A stretch of 46,989 bases of DNA from Sharpea porci (GCF_009695655.1 NZ_VUNM01000020.1:1-46989), one strand, 5' to 3'; shown: positions 19,827-27,809, counted from the first letter of the stretch. Made by a program: numbers and translations. Notes: generated by a model not told the origin, from the letters alone.

Positions 19827-20834
19827 TTATTCCTCTATAAATTCAAATATTGTCATCTGATCGATATCTGTATCATCTTCTTCGTTGACAATTCTATTCT
19901 TATTGATGATATGTTCAATATCAAGAGGACTAGCAAGATCATCTTTGCTGACACGTATAGCACCCATTTCAATTAGTCTTAAATTGCCATTGTAATAAGG
20001 TGAAGCATCTACAACAAGTGGTGTTGTCCAGTGATAATGGAGATTTTGCACACTTGTAAACCAGACTGCCCCACTGTTGATATTAGTAGCAATAATGAAC
20101 TGTTCTTTAGAGAGACCACATACATAGATATTACGATCCAATGAGTTTGTGATATCAAAATAGGCATAAGGATCAACAGCACAAAGAATCAACATATGAC
20201 CATCACGCAGATAACGTTTATTCATACGAATCTTATCTAGCATATGATCAGCTACAAACATAATAACATTGCCACCTATTTTCAGCATTGCCCGTGTGGC
20301 GTAGTCATCAATCCCCTTGATCCCGCATGTAATCAATGTACGCTCTTCTTCAAGAACCTTGTTGATCACACTCTTTGTAGCAAAATTTAGCGTACGATTA
20401 TTGACATGAGGACCTACAACACTGACATTATCATCCTTGATTAAATCCAGATTGCCAACATAATAAAGGATGAGAGGCATGCGGTTATTAAGGCAATAGA
20501 GTTCACTTGGGTAGTTCTCTTCATATTTTGTTGTTACATGAATGCCTTCATTTTCTAGATTATGCAATGAATGAATCATGTCAGCAAGCAATGTGCTGCG
20601 AGCTACAATTTTATCAATCAGCATATCATCAATATCTAGCAAGAGCATCAGTGCTTCACGATTCATGCCAATTAATGAACTTACATCATCGCGACCAGTA
20701 TCTTTTATTCTTTTTTCTATTGCATACCATTCATCATTAGTCAGTGGTCCTTCTTTTGTAGGAATCAGGTCACTTGTATAAAGAATCACTGCCAATGAAT
20801 TCAGGTTTAATTTTATTGTTGTCTTCTTTTCCAT
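19827..20834 (-). CDS. Divergent DprA/Smf-like protein
   Basis: A 335-residue protein with the DprA order of blocks: NYPSELYCLNNRMPLILYYVGN (lead-in), SVVGPHVNNRT in place of the usual GSR motif, TLITCGIKGIDDYATRAML in place of SGLAxGID.AAH, a GGNVIMFVADHML segment, and SLDRNIYVCGLSKEQFIIAT. DprA loads RecA on single-stranded DNA during transformation. Here the arginine of GSR and the histidine of the GID motif are replaced, so DNA binding may be weakened or changed. The C-terminus (DQMTIFEFIEE) lacks an obvious winged helix. The start codon at 20834 falls where transcription from the TATAAT box at 20842-20847 should begin, suggesting a leaderless mRNA. Confidence 0.7.
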   Translation of the reverse strand: MEKKTTIKLNLNSLAVILYTSDLIPTKEGPLTNDEWYAIEKRIKDTGRDDVSSLIGMNREALMLLLDIDDMLIDKIVARSTLLADMIHSLHNLENEGIHVTTKYEENYPSELYCLNNRMPLILYYVGNLDLIKDDNVSVVGPHVNNRTLNFATKSVINKVLEEERTLITCGIKGIDDYATRAMLKIGGNVIMFVADHMLDKIRMNKRYLRDGHMLILCAVDPYAYFDITNSLDRNIYVCGLSKEQFIIATNINSGAVWFTSVQNLHYHWTTPLVVDASPYYNGNLRLIEMGAIRVSKDDLASPLDIEHIINKNRIVNEEDDTDIDQMTIFEFIEE

Positions 20835-20841
20835 AGCACCC

Positions 20842-20847
20842 ATTATA
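20842..20847 (-). promoter_or_regulatory. -10 box of the DprA-like gene, possibly leaderless
   Basis: TATAAT on the minus strand ends 7 bp before the ATG at 20834. The frame is open to another ATG at 20843, but that codon overlaps the -10 box and would not be transcribed. No ribosome site fits the 20834 ATG. Confidence 0.5.
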
Positions 20848-20872
20848 GCATAGTATTGTCCTTTGGAAAATG

Positions 20873-20905
20873 AAAAAAGGTCAGTCCTGAATAGCAGGAT
20901 TAACC
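20873..20905 (-). terminator. Terminator upstream of the DprA-like gene
   Basis: On the minus strand GGTTAATCCTG pairs with CAGGACTGACC and is followed by TTTTTT. It is nearly the same sequence as the ppdK terminator at 25109-25142. Confidence 0.8.
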
Positions 20906-21094
20906 TTATGATTATGAGTTATGAATTTCCTTTTACATTAACCTCAAATAATGATGTGTTCACTCCTTTTCATATGAAAAAGAGTTAGTCGAAAAAGCGT
21001 TGTTCTTTCTAAAATATCCTACAACATAGAATATCGAGCTAATTTTTCAAGAAAATGTATATTTCAAATTTCTATTGCTTTGAAAAAATAATAT
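20906..21094. other. AT-rich spacer without genes
   Basis: No ORF, repeat or RNA gene seen between the terminator at 20905 and the IscB element end. It may be the former downstream region of whatever gene the element separated from its terminator. Confidence 0.4.
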
Positions 21095-21127
21095 TTTATG
21101 TTTTATGATTGTGCGAGCTAACGTTCG

Positions 21128-21187
21128 TGACTTCAGTCATAAAATTCTCAGCGGGGAAACCCACATGCTTGTCTGTGGGAGGAACCG
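21128..21187 (-). repeat. Structured downstream end of the IscB element
   Basis: Hairpin CCCACA (21160-21165) with TGTGGG (21174-21179), enclosed by GCGG (21151-21154) and CCGC (21184-21187), plus the palindrome TGACTTCAGTCA (21128-21139). It lies just past the iscB stop. Confidence 0.65.
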
Positions 21188-21189
21188 CC

Positions 21190-22428
21190 TTATACCACCT
21201 TTCTTAATTCAATAAGCATATTTTTTCGCATTTCTAACATCTTAAGGTTCTTATATCCTACGGAAGCATTAACTTTAGTACCATCTAATAGTCTTAAATC
21301 CATTCTTCCAGTAGAACGTCTACCAAAAATAAAGCAGTTTTGACCTTTCCACTTTACTTTATCAAAAAGCCTAAATCCCATTACTTCGTATGATGCTTGA
21401 TTACGTTTTTTGATACCACCTTTGAGAATGGTGTTTTTATGTATTTGACGATTATGGCATCTTACTTTCTTTTGGTAATATACTATACCGTCTGATACTG
21501 CTAATGGATTACCACTAATACATCTTGCATCAATATAATGGTCTTTTAGCAAACCATTCTCGATACGAGTATTCTTTGTGATATATCCGTAAGTTAGGCT
21601 TACATTTGGATATAATTCCTTTAGTTTGTTATAGAAAGCCCATCGCATGATACCCACAAATGTAGCATCTCTAAAAGACATTCCTCGTTTTATGGTCTTT
21701 GGCAATTTTACAAATCCTTTATGATAACCAGTATGACAAGTTTCACATAAAGTAATTAGATTATTGGGAGCATCGCCGCCTGTATGTCTGCTTTCGATAT
21801 GATGAACATTTAGGATTTTGTCTTTGGACTTACCTTTACAACATTGGCAAGTATGACCATCACGAAAAAGCACATATTCACGGATATTCCAAAAGCCTAA
21901 CTGTTCGCCTTGCTGATAGTATGTACCGCTTATCAAGGGATTCTTAATCTTCCGTATATCGAATGATGCTACCTCTACAATAATTTTACTGATTGGTAAG
22001 ATTTCGTGTACTTTACGGATAACAGTCAAGTGACTATCTACCTTATTTTGTACCGAAGGTGCTAACCATCCGTCTGTACGCTTACGGTTATCAAAACGTG
22101 GTTTACGGTATCTGGTTTTGTGGTTTCTTCTGGTTCTACGATTCTGTCTACGTGTAGAAAGCAAATCCACAATATCGTTCCTAAGTTCCACATCAGACTC
22201 AAATAATACTTTGTTTTTTGTAGTTGCTGAAAGACCGATATGTTTACTTCCACTATCTACACCTAAAGAAATTTCTTGTGTATAATTCGTGCTACTATAC
22301 AACAGTTGTATTGTAAACGGACATTTTTTAATAACCTTTGCCTTTTTGGATTTCAACAGAATACGCACTTTAGCATGGTTTTCCGTAGGCATTAAAGGTT
22401 GTCCGTTTTGGTTTAAGACGTAAACCAT
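21190..22428 (-). CDS. iscB: IscB RNA-guided nuclease
   Basis: A 412-residue IscB, the transposon-encoded ancestor type of Cas9. In order: the PLMP domain (NGQPLMP, 8-14), RuvC-I (LGVDSGSKHIGLS, Asp58), the Arg-rich bridge helix (RRQNRRTRRNHKTRYRKPRF, 93-112), RuvC-II (IIVEVASFD, Glu152), the HNH domain (CQCC ... NVHHIESRHTGG ... LCETCH, His209/210 with zinc-type cysteines), RuvC-III (DHYIDA, His297 and Asp300) and a C-terminal domain. All catalytic residues are present, so both DNA strands could be cut. The start at 22428 follows AAGGGGG. The frame is open upstream to 22581, but that part reads through the RNA scaffold and is rejected. The length suits the family. Confidence 0.92.
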   Translation of the reverse strand: MVYVLNQNGQPLMPTENHAKVRILLKSKKAKVIKKCPFTIQLLYSSTNYTQEISLGVDSGSKHIGLSATTKNKVLFESDVELRNDIVDLLSTRRQNRRTRRNHKTRYRKPRFDNRKRTDGWLAPSVQNKVDSHLTVIRKVHEILPISKIIVEVASFDIRKIKNPLISGTYYQQGEQLGFWNIREYVLFRDGHTCQCCKGKSKDKILNVHHIESRHTGGDAPNNLITLCETCHTGYHKGFVKLPKTIKRGMSFRDATFVGIMRWAFYNKLKELYPNVSLTYGYITKNTRIENGLLKDHYIDARCISGNPLAVSDGIVYYQKKVRCHNRQIHKNTILKGGIKKRNQASYEVMGFRLFDKVKWKGQNCFIFGRRSTGRMDLRLLDGTKVNASVGYKNLKMLEMRKNMLIELRKVV

Positions 22429-22431
22429 AGT

Positions 22432-22610
22432 ACGTACCCCCTTTCTTAAACCCATCAAAGGATTTAGTTTCTCGCTCCGAAGAGCGGTTGGTGTACCATC
22501 GCCAATGTTACTAAGAGGTTTCTTCGTCGGCAACACGGTTCCTATACCACAGAACGGTTTAATCACCGACCTTAGAGCCACAGACTTGGTACTACATCCG
22601 TGGGTAACTA
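22432..22610 (-). ncRNA. omega-RNA scaffold of IscB
   Basis: Directly upstream of iscB on the same strand lies a dense set of stems, as expected for the RNA partner. They are CGCTC-TTCG-GAGCG (22473-22486), AAATCC/GGGTTT (22448-22465), and a long-range stem joining CTAAGGTCGG (22566-22575) to CCGAC (22526-22530) and CTTAG (22511-22515). The block runs to the iscB ribosome site, as in known IscB loci. The guide should lie at the 5' end (higher coordinates), derived from sequence outside the element. I cannot fix the 5' end from one sequence, and it may extend into the hairpins at 22653-22707. Confidence 0.7.
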
Positions 22611-22652
22611 TATATTCTCTCGTAACGTAGCCTTTGTTTTAAGGCTTAGGCT

Positions 22653-22707
22653 ACTCACTCTGGGTTGTTAGACAACCCCACGGGCTTGCCCGTGGGTATT
22701 AGTGAGT
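22653..22707 (-). repeat. Three-way-junction end of the IscB element
   Basis: The outer stem ACTCACT (22653-22659) with AGTGAGT (22701-22707) encloses hairpins GGGTTGT/ACAACCC (about 22662-22678) and CCACGGGC/GCCCGTGG (about 22679-22695). A separate AGCCTT/AAGGCT hairpin lies at 22629-22646. Confidence 0.7.
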
Positions 22708-22769
22708 GCAGTTCACCTATTAGTTGGATTTTTACATAATACATCGAACATCTCATTTGTACGTTCGTC

Positions 22770-23276
22770 TCAATAATCCAAATGCTGCCTGCTTCCAAAA
22801 CCTTCCTTCTTTAAATCAGAATCAAGATAATCAAACATTTTAGGAACAACCTTAATCAAATGCATTGGCTGTGGTAATTTCTTCATGACTTCTACAGGAA
22901 TTTTCTTAAAAGCCATAATTTTTAAGTATTCATCAGAAAAAGGCTCAACGATTTCAGCAATGCCTTCTACCTGCAAGCTCTTTAACTGGCCAAATCCACC
23001 ATAAGGTTCAAAGATTGCCATTCCGACATTCTTATTTTCTTTAAGACATTTAAACTTTATTCCTCCTTCAGAAAAGAAATAAAAGAATCCATCAATATAA
23101 TTATATTCAATGGGTGTATTTCTTACCATGTCTGAGGATGCAGTCGCTAGAGCACATGTGTTGTGTCCTTTTATAAAAGTATCAATCTTTTCCTTCAAAT
23201 CTTTATCGTTCATATGAACAGAAGTTTGATCCTTCTTAATCCAATGTGATGCAGCTAAATCATAATCCATATTATA
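22770..23276 (-). CDS. Pyridoxamine 5'-phosphate oxidase-like flavoprotein
   Basis: A split-barrel FMN-binding protein of about 168 residues. The ALATASSDMVRNTPIEYNYIDGFFYFFSEGGIKFKCL block (about 49-85) is the FMN-binding core, and NKNVGMAIFEPYGGFGQLKSLQVEGIAEIV is the next pair of strands. The C-terminal residues (PKMFDYLDSDLKKEGFGSRQHLDY) match a common PNPOx-like subfamily of anaerobic Firmicutes, usually annotated only as pyridoxamine oxidase family. The substrate is unknown. Several N-terminal ATGs are possible (23285, 23276, 23270). It stands between two mobile elements; the IscB element lies just downstream and may have split it from its terminator. Confidence 0.78.
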   Translation of the reverse strand, partial: YNMDYDLAASHWIKKDQTSVHMNDKDLKEKIDTFIKGHNTCALATASSDMVRNTPIEYNYIDGFFYFFSEGGIKFKCLKENKNVGMAIFEPYGGFGQLKSLQVEGIAEIVEPFSDEYLKIMAFKKIPVEVMKKLPQPMHLIKVVPKMFDYLDSDLKKEGFGSRQHLDY

Positions 23277-23384
23277 CATAATCAAACACCTCTTACTTTT
23301 TCATTTGTTGAATGCATCAACTTATTATATTATACAACTCTTATTTATAATAGTCATTGTTTCAGGGGTGTTATCATACTAAAG

Positions 23385-23392
23385 AAAACTGC
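23385..23392 (+). repeat. Target site duplication, left copy (AAAACTGC)
   Basis: AAAACTGC directly abuts the left end of the ISL3-type element and is repeated at 25093-25100 directly after its right end. Eight bp is the duplication size expected for ISL3 elements. Confidence 0.85.
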
Positions 23393-23480
23393 GGTATATT
23401 AAATAATCATGGGGTCGAGGTACACCTATAAATAATTGTGGGGTCGCTTATATATGAGCCTATAAAATATCGTGGGGTCA
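23393..23480 (+). repeat. Left-end triple repeat of the ISL3 element
   Basis: Three AT-rich units ending in TGGGGTC, at 23393-23416, 23425-23446 and 23458-23480. The latter two share CCTATAAA. They probably bind the transposase. Confidence 0.8.
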
Positions 23481-23556
23481 TGAATCTATGTTTCATGATC
23501 CTTTTAAATTGTGCATAATATTATGGTCCGTCTCTCAGATAAAGGAGAACTTAGTA

Positions 23557-24928
23557 ATGAACAATAAAGAATTATGCTATATGCTGGATCTTGATCCTGA
23601 TACGGTTGAAAATGTGAATATCACCAGAAATGATGAGAAATATGAATTCAGGATAACCATGAAAAGACAGACCTATGAATGCCCTGAGTGTCACTCAAGC
23701 CATGTGAACATAAAGTCAAATAAAACAAAAAAAGCTAACAGGAGCTCAGTTCAATAACCGCCCTAGCACCTACATGGTCTCTTTCAAGCGTTTATGCTGC
23801 AAGGATTGCGGTACGTCTTTCTACGATCATGTTCCTCTGGCTGATGAAACGACAAAAATCGCCAAGGTAACCCAGCTGCATATCCTTGAGGATCTTAAGC
23901 CTTTTAACTCTGTCTTTGCATCTGTTGCAAGAAAATACGATATAAGCACGACGAAGGTCATCAGCCTTTTTGACGAGAACATTCAGGTAAGGAGACATCC
24001 GCTGCCACGAATACTTCTTATAGACGAGTTCTATTTTCAGAGACATAGCCAGCAGAAATATGCCTTCGTCATGATGAACTTTGAAAACAAAGTCATTGTT
24101 GATATCATCAATTCAAGATGGCAGAACGTCCTTAGTGACTACTTCTATTCAATAGATGCAGAGAAAGGAAAAGGCGAAAAAAGGGAAAAAGAAAAGGTAG
24201 AGTTTGTATGTTCGGATCTCTATGAGCCATATCGGAGCATCATAGCCACTTACTTCAAAAACGCTACCTATCTTGTTGATCATTTTCATGTTGTCAAGCT
24301 CGTAAATGATCAGCTCAATAATACTAGAAAAAGGGAGATGCGTAAACATTCTGACGACAAACAGTCAAAGGAATACAGACTCCTCAAATTCAGATACAGG
24401 CTTCTCATGCAGTACGGTCCAGCCATTGATATTGAGACATATAGATTCGATTCGATACTAGGCTACCATTGTGTCAATAAAACCGTGCTAGATGAGCTTC
24501 TTTCCATCAGTGATGATATAAAGGCCTTCTATGATGTCAAGGAGGCATTCATGGCCCTTGATGACATTGACGAGAAATCCGCAGCGGAACACGACCTAGA
24601 AAAGGAACTTGACGAAATAATCAACAGATTTCATCAGCTTGGGACGAAAGAAGGTGTGACAATCTCAAAAACCCTGAAATCCTGGAAAAGAGAATATCTC
24701 AATTCCTTCACATGGGTGAATGGAAGAAGAATTTCCAATGGACCCTTAGAAGGCAAGAACAATTACATCAAGAAGATACTCAGCAATGCCAATGGCTATA
24801 GAAATTTTAACAGGGCAAGAAACAAAATCATGTTTTCGCAGAATCTTCATAACGAATATGATTCCGGATTTAGTGACCTGTACATCGTTGACAAGATACT
24901 GAACAATAGAAAACAAAAAGCAAAATAA
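23557..24928 (+). pseudogene. ISL3 family transposase, frameshifted
   Basis: The N-terminal part starts at ATG 23557 (ribosome site AAAGGAG) and reads MNNKELCYMLDLDPDTVENV ... YECPECHSSHVNIKSNKTKK. It goes out of frame in a run of seven A at 23727-23733 and stops at 23757. The other frame continues from 23732 as KLTGAQFNNRPSTYMVSFKR, supplies the second zinc-ribbon half (CCKDC), then a helix-turn-helix (VARKYDISTTKVISLF) and the DDE catalytic region (LLIDEFYFQR, CSDLYEPYRS, VDHFHVVKLVN, and the C-terminal GPLEGKNNYIKKI). Joined, the product would be about 457 residues, full length. One extra A explains the break; slippage on the A run might still make some active enzyme. Confidence 0.88.
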
Positions 24929-24958
24929 AAGCAATAATCTAAAAATAAGGAGACGGAT

Positions 24959-25012
24959 AAAAACTGTGGAATCGTATGCATCAGGTGCATACTGACCCCA
25001 CAGTTTTTTATA
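24959..25012 (+). terminator. Bulged hairpin terminator at the end of the ISL3 transposase
   Basis: AAAACTGTGG pairs with CCCACAGTTTT around an inner perfect hairpin GTATGCA-TCAGG-TGCATAC (24974-24992), ending in T6. The right arm is also the innermost copy of the right-end repeat. Confidence 0.75.
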
Positions 25013-25092
25013 GCGAATTTAAATTTTATCAACTTCGACCCCACGATTTCTTATAGCGAAATTCGTCAAACCCCACGATTATTTAAAGCGCC
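24993..25092 (+). repeat. Right-end triple repeat of the ISL3 element
   Basis: Three inward-pointing units starting ACCCCAC, at 24993-25015, 25036-25058 and 25068-25092. The first two end in TTATAGCG and the last, outermost, in TTTAAAGCGCC. Confidence 0.8.
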
Positions 25093-25100
25093 AAAACTGC
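25093..25100 (+). repeat. Target site duplication, right copy (AAAACTGC)
   Basis: Identical to 23385-23392 on the other side of the element. Confidence 0.85.
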
Positions 25101-25108
25101 TAATATCA

Positions 25109-25142
25109 TAAAAAAGGTTAGTCCTGGTTACCAGGATTAACC
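25109..25142 (-). terminator. Terminator of ppdK
   Basis: On the minus strand GGTTAATCCTGG-TAA-CCAGGACTAACC followed by TTTTTT, 12 bp after the ppdK stop codon. The ISL3 element inserted just beyond it. Confidence 0.9.
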
Positions 25143-25154
25143 ATTTTAGCTTTA

Positions 25155-27809
25155 TTATTTCTTACGATCTTCTTTAACAGCAGCCTGAGCAGCAGCTAAT
25201 CTTGCAAGAGGTACACGGAATGGTGAGCAAGATACATAAGTTAAGCCGACATTATGACAGAATTCAACTGTCTTAGGGTCGCCACCATGTTCACCACAGA
25301 TACCAAGCATGATATCAGGACGAGTCTTTTTACCTTTTTCTACAGCCATCTGAACTAACTGACCAACACCCTCAACATCAATTGTCTGGAATGGATCATG
25401 TTCATAAATGTTATTCTTGTAGTAATCGCCTAAGAACTTACCTGCATCATCTCTAGAGAAACCAAATGTCATCTGAGTTAAGTCATTTGTACCAAATGAG
25501 AAGAATTCAGCTTCTTCAGCAATCTTATCAGCTGTTAATGCAGCTCTTGGAATTTCAATCATTGTACCAACATGATATTTCATATCCACACCAGCTTCAG
25601 CAATAACAGCATCAGCAGTTGCTACAACAGTCTTCTTAACATATCTTAATTCCTTCACTTCACCAACAAGAGGAATCATGATTTCAGGTTCGATATGCCA
25701 GCCTTTTTCCTTGTTGACATTGATAGCAGCTTCAATAACTGCTCTTGTCTGCATTTCTGCAATTTCAGGATAAGTTACAGCAAGACGGCATCCTCTGTGA
25801 CCCATCATTGGGTTGAATTCTTTTAATGATTCAACTCTTTCTTTTAATGCTTCAAATGTCATACCTAATGATTCTGCTAATGGAGCAATTTCTTCATCAG
25901 TATGTGGTAAGAATTCATGTAGAGGTGGGTCCAAGAAACGGATATTAACACCATATTTACCCATTGTTCTATATAATTCTTCAAAGTCTTCTCTCTGATA
26001 AGGAAGAATCTTGCTTAATGCTTCACGTCTAGCTTCAACTGTTTCAGCAGTAATCATACGACGGAAGTTAAAGATTCTTTCTTCATCGAAGAACATATGT
26101 TCTGTACGACATAAGCCGATACCTTCAGCACCAAATTCAGCTGCCTGTTTAGCATCTCTTGGGTTATCAGCATTTGTTCTAACTTTTAATCTTCTTCTTT
26201 CATCAGCCCAGCTCATGAATTCAGCGAAGTGTCCGCCAATTGTAGGAGGAACTGTCTTAATCTGTTCAGCAAAGACTTCACCTGTAGAGCCATTTAATGA
26301 TACATAGTCACCTTCATGTAATACTTTACCATCAGGTAATGTTAATGTCTTAGCTTCTTCATCAACTTTAATAGCACCACAACCAGCTACACAGCAAGTA
26401 CCCATACCACGAGCAACTACGGCTGCATGTGATGTCATACCACCACGTACAGTTAAGATACCATGAGCTAATACCATACCTTCGATATCTTCTGGTGATG
26501 TTTCATTACGGGCAAGGATCATATCCTGAACACCGTTCTCTTTAGCTGTCTTTAAGTCATCAGCATTGAAATATAAATGACCAGTAGCAGCACCAGGTGA
26601 TGCAGCTAAACCAGTTGCGACTGCCTTAGCAGCCTTATAAGAATCATTATCGAAGTTTGGATGTAATAACTGATCAAGTGCCTTAGGATCAACCATTAAT
26701 AATGCATCATCCTTAGTGATCATGCCTGACTGAACCATTTCAACAGCAATTCTTAATGCAGCCTGTGCAGTTCTCTTACCGTTACGAGTCTGCAACATGT
26801 AAAGCTTACCATCTTCAATTGTGAATTCCATATCCTGCATATCTTTATAATGGTTTTCAAGAGTATGACAGATTTCCTGGAACTGTTCATAACAATGAGG
26901 CATTACTTCATTTAATGTAGCAATTGGCTGAGGAGTACGAACACCAGATACAACGTCTTCACCCTGAGCGTTCATTAAATATTCACCATATAATACATTT
27001 TCACCAGTTGCTGGGTTACGTGTGAAGGCAACACCAGTACCTGACTGTTCAGAACGGTTACCATAAACCATCTGCTGTACGTTTACTGCAGTACCCCATG
27101 AACCAGGGATATCATTTAAACGACGATATGTGATGGCACGATCATTATTCCATGAACCAAATACGGCTCCAACAGCGGCCATCAACTGTTCTTTTGGATC
27201 TTCTGGGAATCCTGCTGGATCCAATTTCTTGAATTCTTCTTTATATACTTTTACAACTTCTTTAAGATCTTCAGCAGTAAAGTCTGTATCGAGCTGATAA
27301 CCGTGTTCTTCTTTGATCTTTTCAAATTGTAATTCGAATTTTTCTCTTGGGAAGCCTCTAACAACATCGGCAAACATCTGAATGAAACGACGATATGAAT
27401 CATATACGAAACGATCATTCTTTGTATCAGCAGCGAACTGTGCTGCTACTTCGTCATTCAAACCTAAGTTTAATACTGTATCCATCATACCTGGCATAGA
27501 TTCTCTTGCACCAGATCTAACAGAAACAAGTAATGGATTATTTGGATTACCAAATTCTCTTCCTGTGATTTTTTCTAGTTCAGCTAAAGCGTTCAGAATC
27601 TGTTCTTTCATTTCATCTGTTAGCTTAGCTCCATCTTCATAATACTGTGTACATGCTTCAGTTGTTACTGTGAAACCCTGTGGGACTGGGAGACCAATAC
27701 CAGTCATTTCAGCAAGGTTAGCGCCCTTACCGCCAAGTAGGATCTTCTTTTCAGCTAAAGTCATGTCCAAAGCTGCACCTTCCTTAAAAAGGTATACATA
27801 CTTTTTCAT
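25155..27809 (-). CDS. ppdK: Pyruvate, phosphate dikinase
   Basis: An 884-residue enzyme that interconverts pyruvate, ATP and Pi with phosphoenolpyruvate, AMP and PPi; in anaerobes it often runs glycolytically to save energy. The ATP-grasp domain starts LLGGKGANLAEMTGIGLPVP and has SVRSGARESMPGMMDTVLN. The phosphohistidine domain carries GGMTSHAAVVARGMGTCCVAGCG with the catalytic His. The PEP-binding TIM barrel has LCRTEHMFFD, MGHRGCRLAVTYPEI and a C-terminal GICGEHGGDP with its conserved Cys. All are intact. The ribosome site (AAAGGAGGA) is strong. It is monocistronic, with its own promoter (27840-27869) and terminator. No PPDK regulatory protein gene is adjacent. Confidence 0.97.
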   Translation of the reverse strand: MKKYVYLFKEGAALDMTLAEKKILLGGKGANLAEMTGIGLPVPQGFTVTTEACTQYYEDGAKLTDEMKEQILNALAELEKITGREFGNPNNPLLVSVRSGARESMPGMMDTVLNLGLNDEVAAQFAADTKNDRFVYDSYRRFIQMFADVVRGFPREKFELQFEKIKEEHGYQLDTDFTAEDLKEVVKVYKEEFKKLDPAGFPEDPKEQLMAAVGAVFGSWNNDRAITYRRLNDIPGSWGTAVNVQQMVYGNRSEQSGTGVAFTRNPATGENVLYGEYLMNAQGEDVVSGVRTPQPIATLNEVMPHCYEQFQEICHTLENHYKDMQDMEFTIEDGKLYMLQTRNGKRTAQAALRIAVEMVQSGMITKDDALLMVDPKALDQLLHPNFDNDSYKAAKAVATGLAASPGAATGHLYFNADDLKTAKENGVQDMILARNETSPEDIEGMVLAHGILTVRGGMTSHAAVVARGMGTCCVAGCGAIKVDEEAKTLTLPDGKVLHEGDYVSLNGSTGEVFAEQIKTVPPTIGGHFAEFMSWADERRRLKVRTNADNPRDAKQAAEFGAEGIGLCRTEHMFFDEERIFNFRRMITAETVEARREALSKILPYQREDFEELYRTMGKYGVNIRFLDPPLHEFLPHTDEEIAPLAESLGMTFEALKERVESLKEFNPMMGHRGCRLAVTYPEIAEMQTRAVIEAAINVNKEKGWHIEPEIMIPLVGEVKELRYVKKTVVATADAVIAEAGVDMKYHVGTMIEIPRAALTADKIAEEAEFFSFGTNDLTQMTFGFSRDDAGKFLGDYYKNNIYEHDPFQTIDVEGVGQLVQMAVEKGKKTRPDIMLGICGEHGGDPKTVEFCHNVGLTYVSCSPFRVPLARLAAAQAAVKEDRKK

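Larger units (their letters stand above)
21095..22720 (-). mobile_element. IscB-bearing IS200/IS605-like element without TnpA
   Basis: One ORF (iscB) lies between structured ends. The upstream end (22653-22707) folds as a stem ACTCACT/AGTGAGT enclosing two hairpins, GGGTTGT/ACAACCC and CCACGGGC/GCCCGTGG. The downstream end (21128-21187) has hairpin CCCACA/TGTGGG inside a GCGG/CCGC stem, and a TGACTTCAGTCA palindrome. The two ends share the CCCAC...GTGGG hairpin theme. IS200/IS605-type elements lack inverted repeats and use such subterminal hairpins. No Y1 transposase is present, so it would move only in trans. Outer boundaries are approximate. Confidence 0.65.
23393..25092 (+). mobile_element. 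ISL3-type insertion sequence, 1,700 bp, complete ends
   Basis: Both ends start GG and share TTAAATAATC followed by A/G-TGGGGT, giving roughly 23-bp terminal inverted repeats with about 18 matches. The element is flanked by the 8-bp duplication AAAACTGC. Inside each end are two further copies of the repeat: left 23425-23446 and 23458-23480, right 24993-25015 and 25036-25058, all pointing inward. One transposase gene, frameshifted, fills the middle. An intact duplication suggests recent insertion. Confidence 0.9.

Noticed and set aside
22429-22581. N-terminal extension of IscB to an upstream ATG
   Set aside because: The extra 51 codons read through the stems of the omega-RNA scaffold and lack family similarity; the ATG at 22428 has a ribosome site and starts right before the PLMP domain.
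23393-23480. Possible short CRISPR-like repeat array
   Set aside because: Repeats are imperfect, spacers are too short and uneven, and matching inverted copies at the other end show they are element-end sites.
23727-23736. Classic -1 programmed frameshift (A-AAA-AAG) in the ISL3 transposase
   Set aside because: A -1 shift here meets a TAA stop two codons later; the continuing frame needs +1 (or -2), so it is a mutation or transcript slippage rather than a canonical -1 signal.
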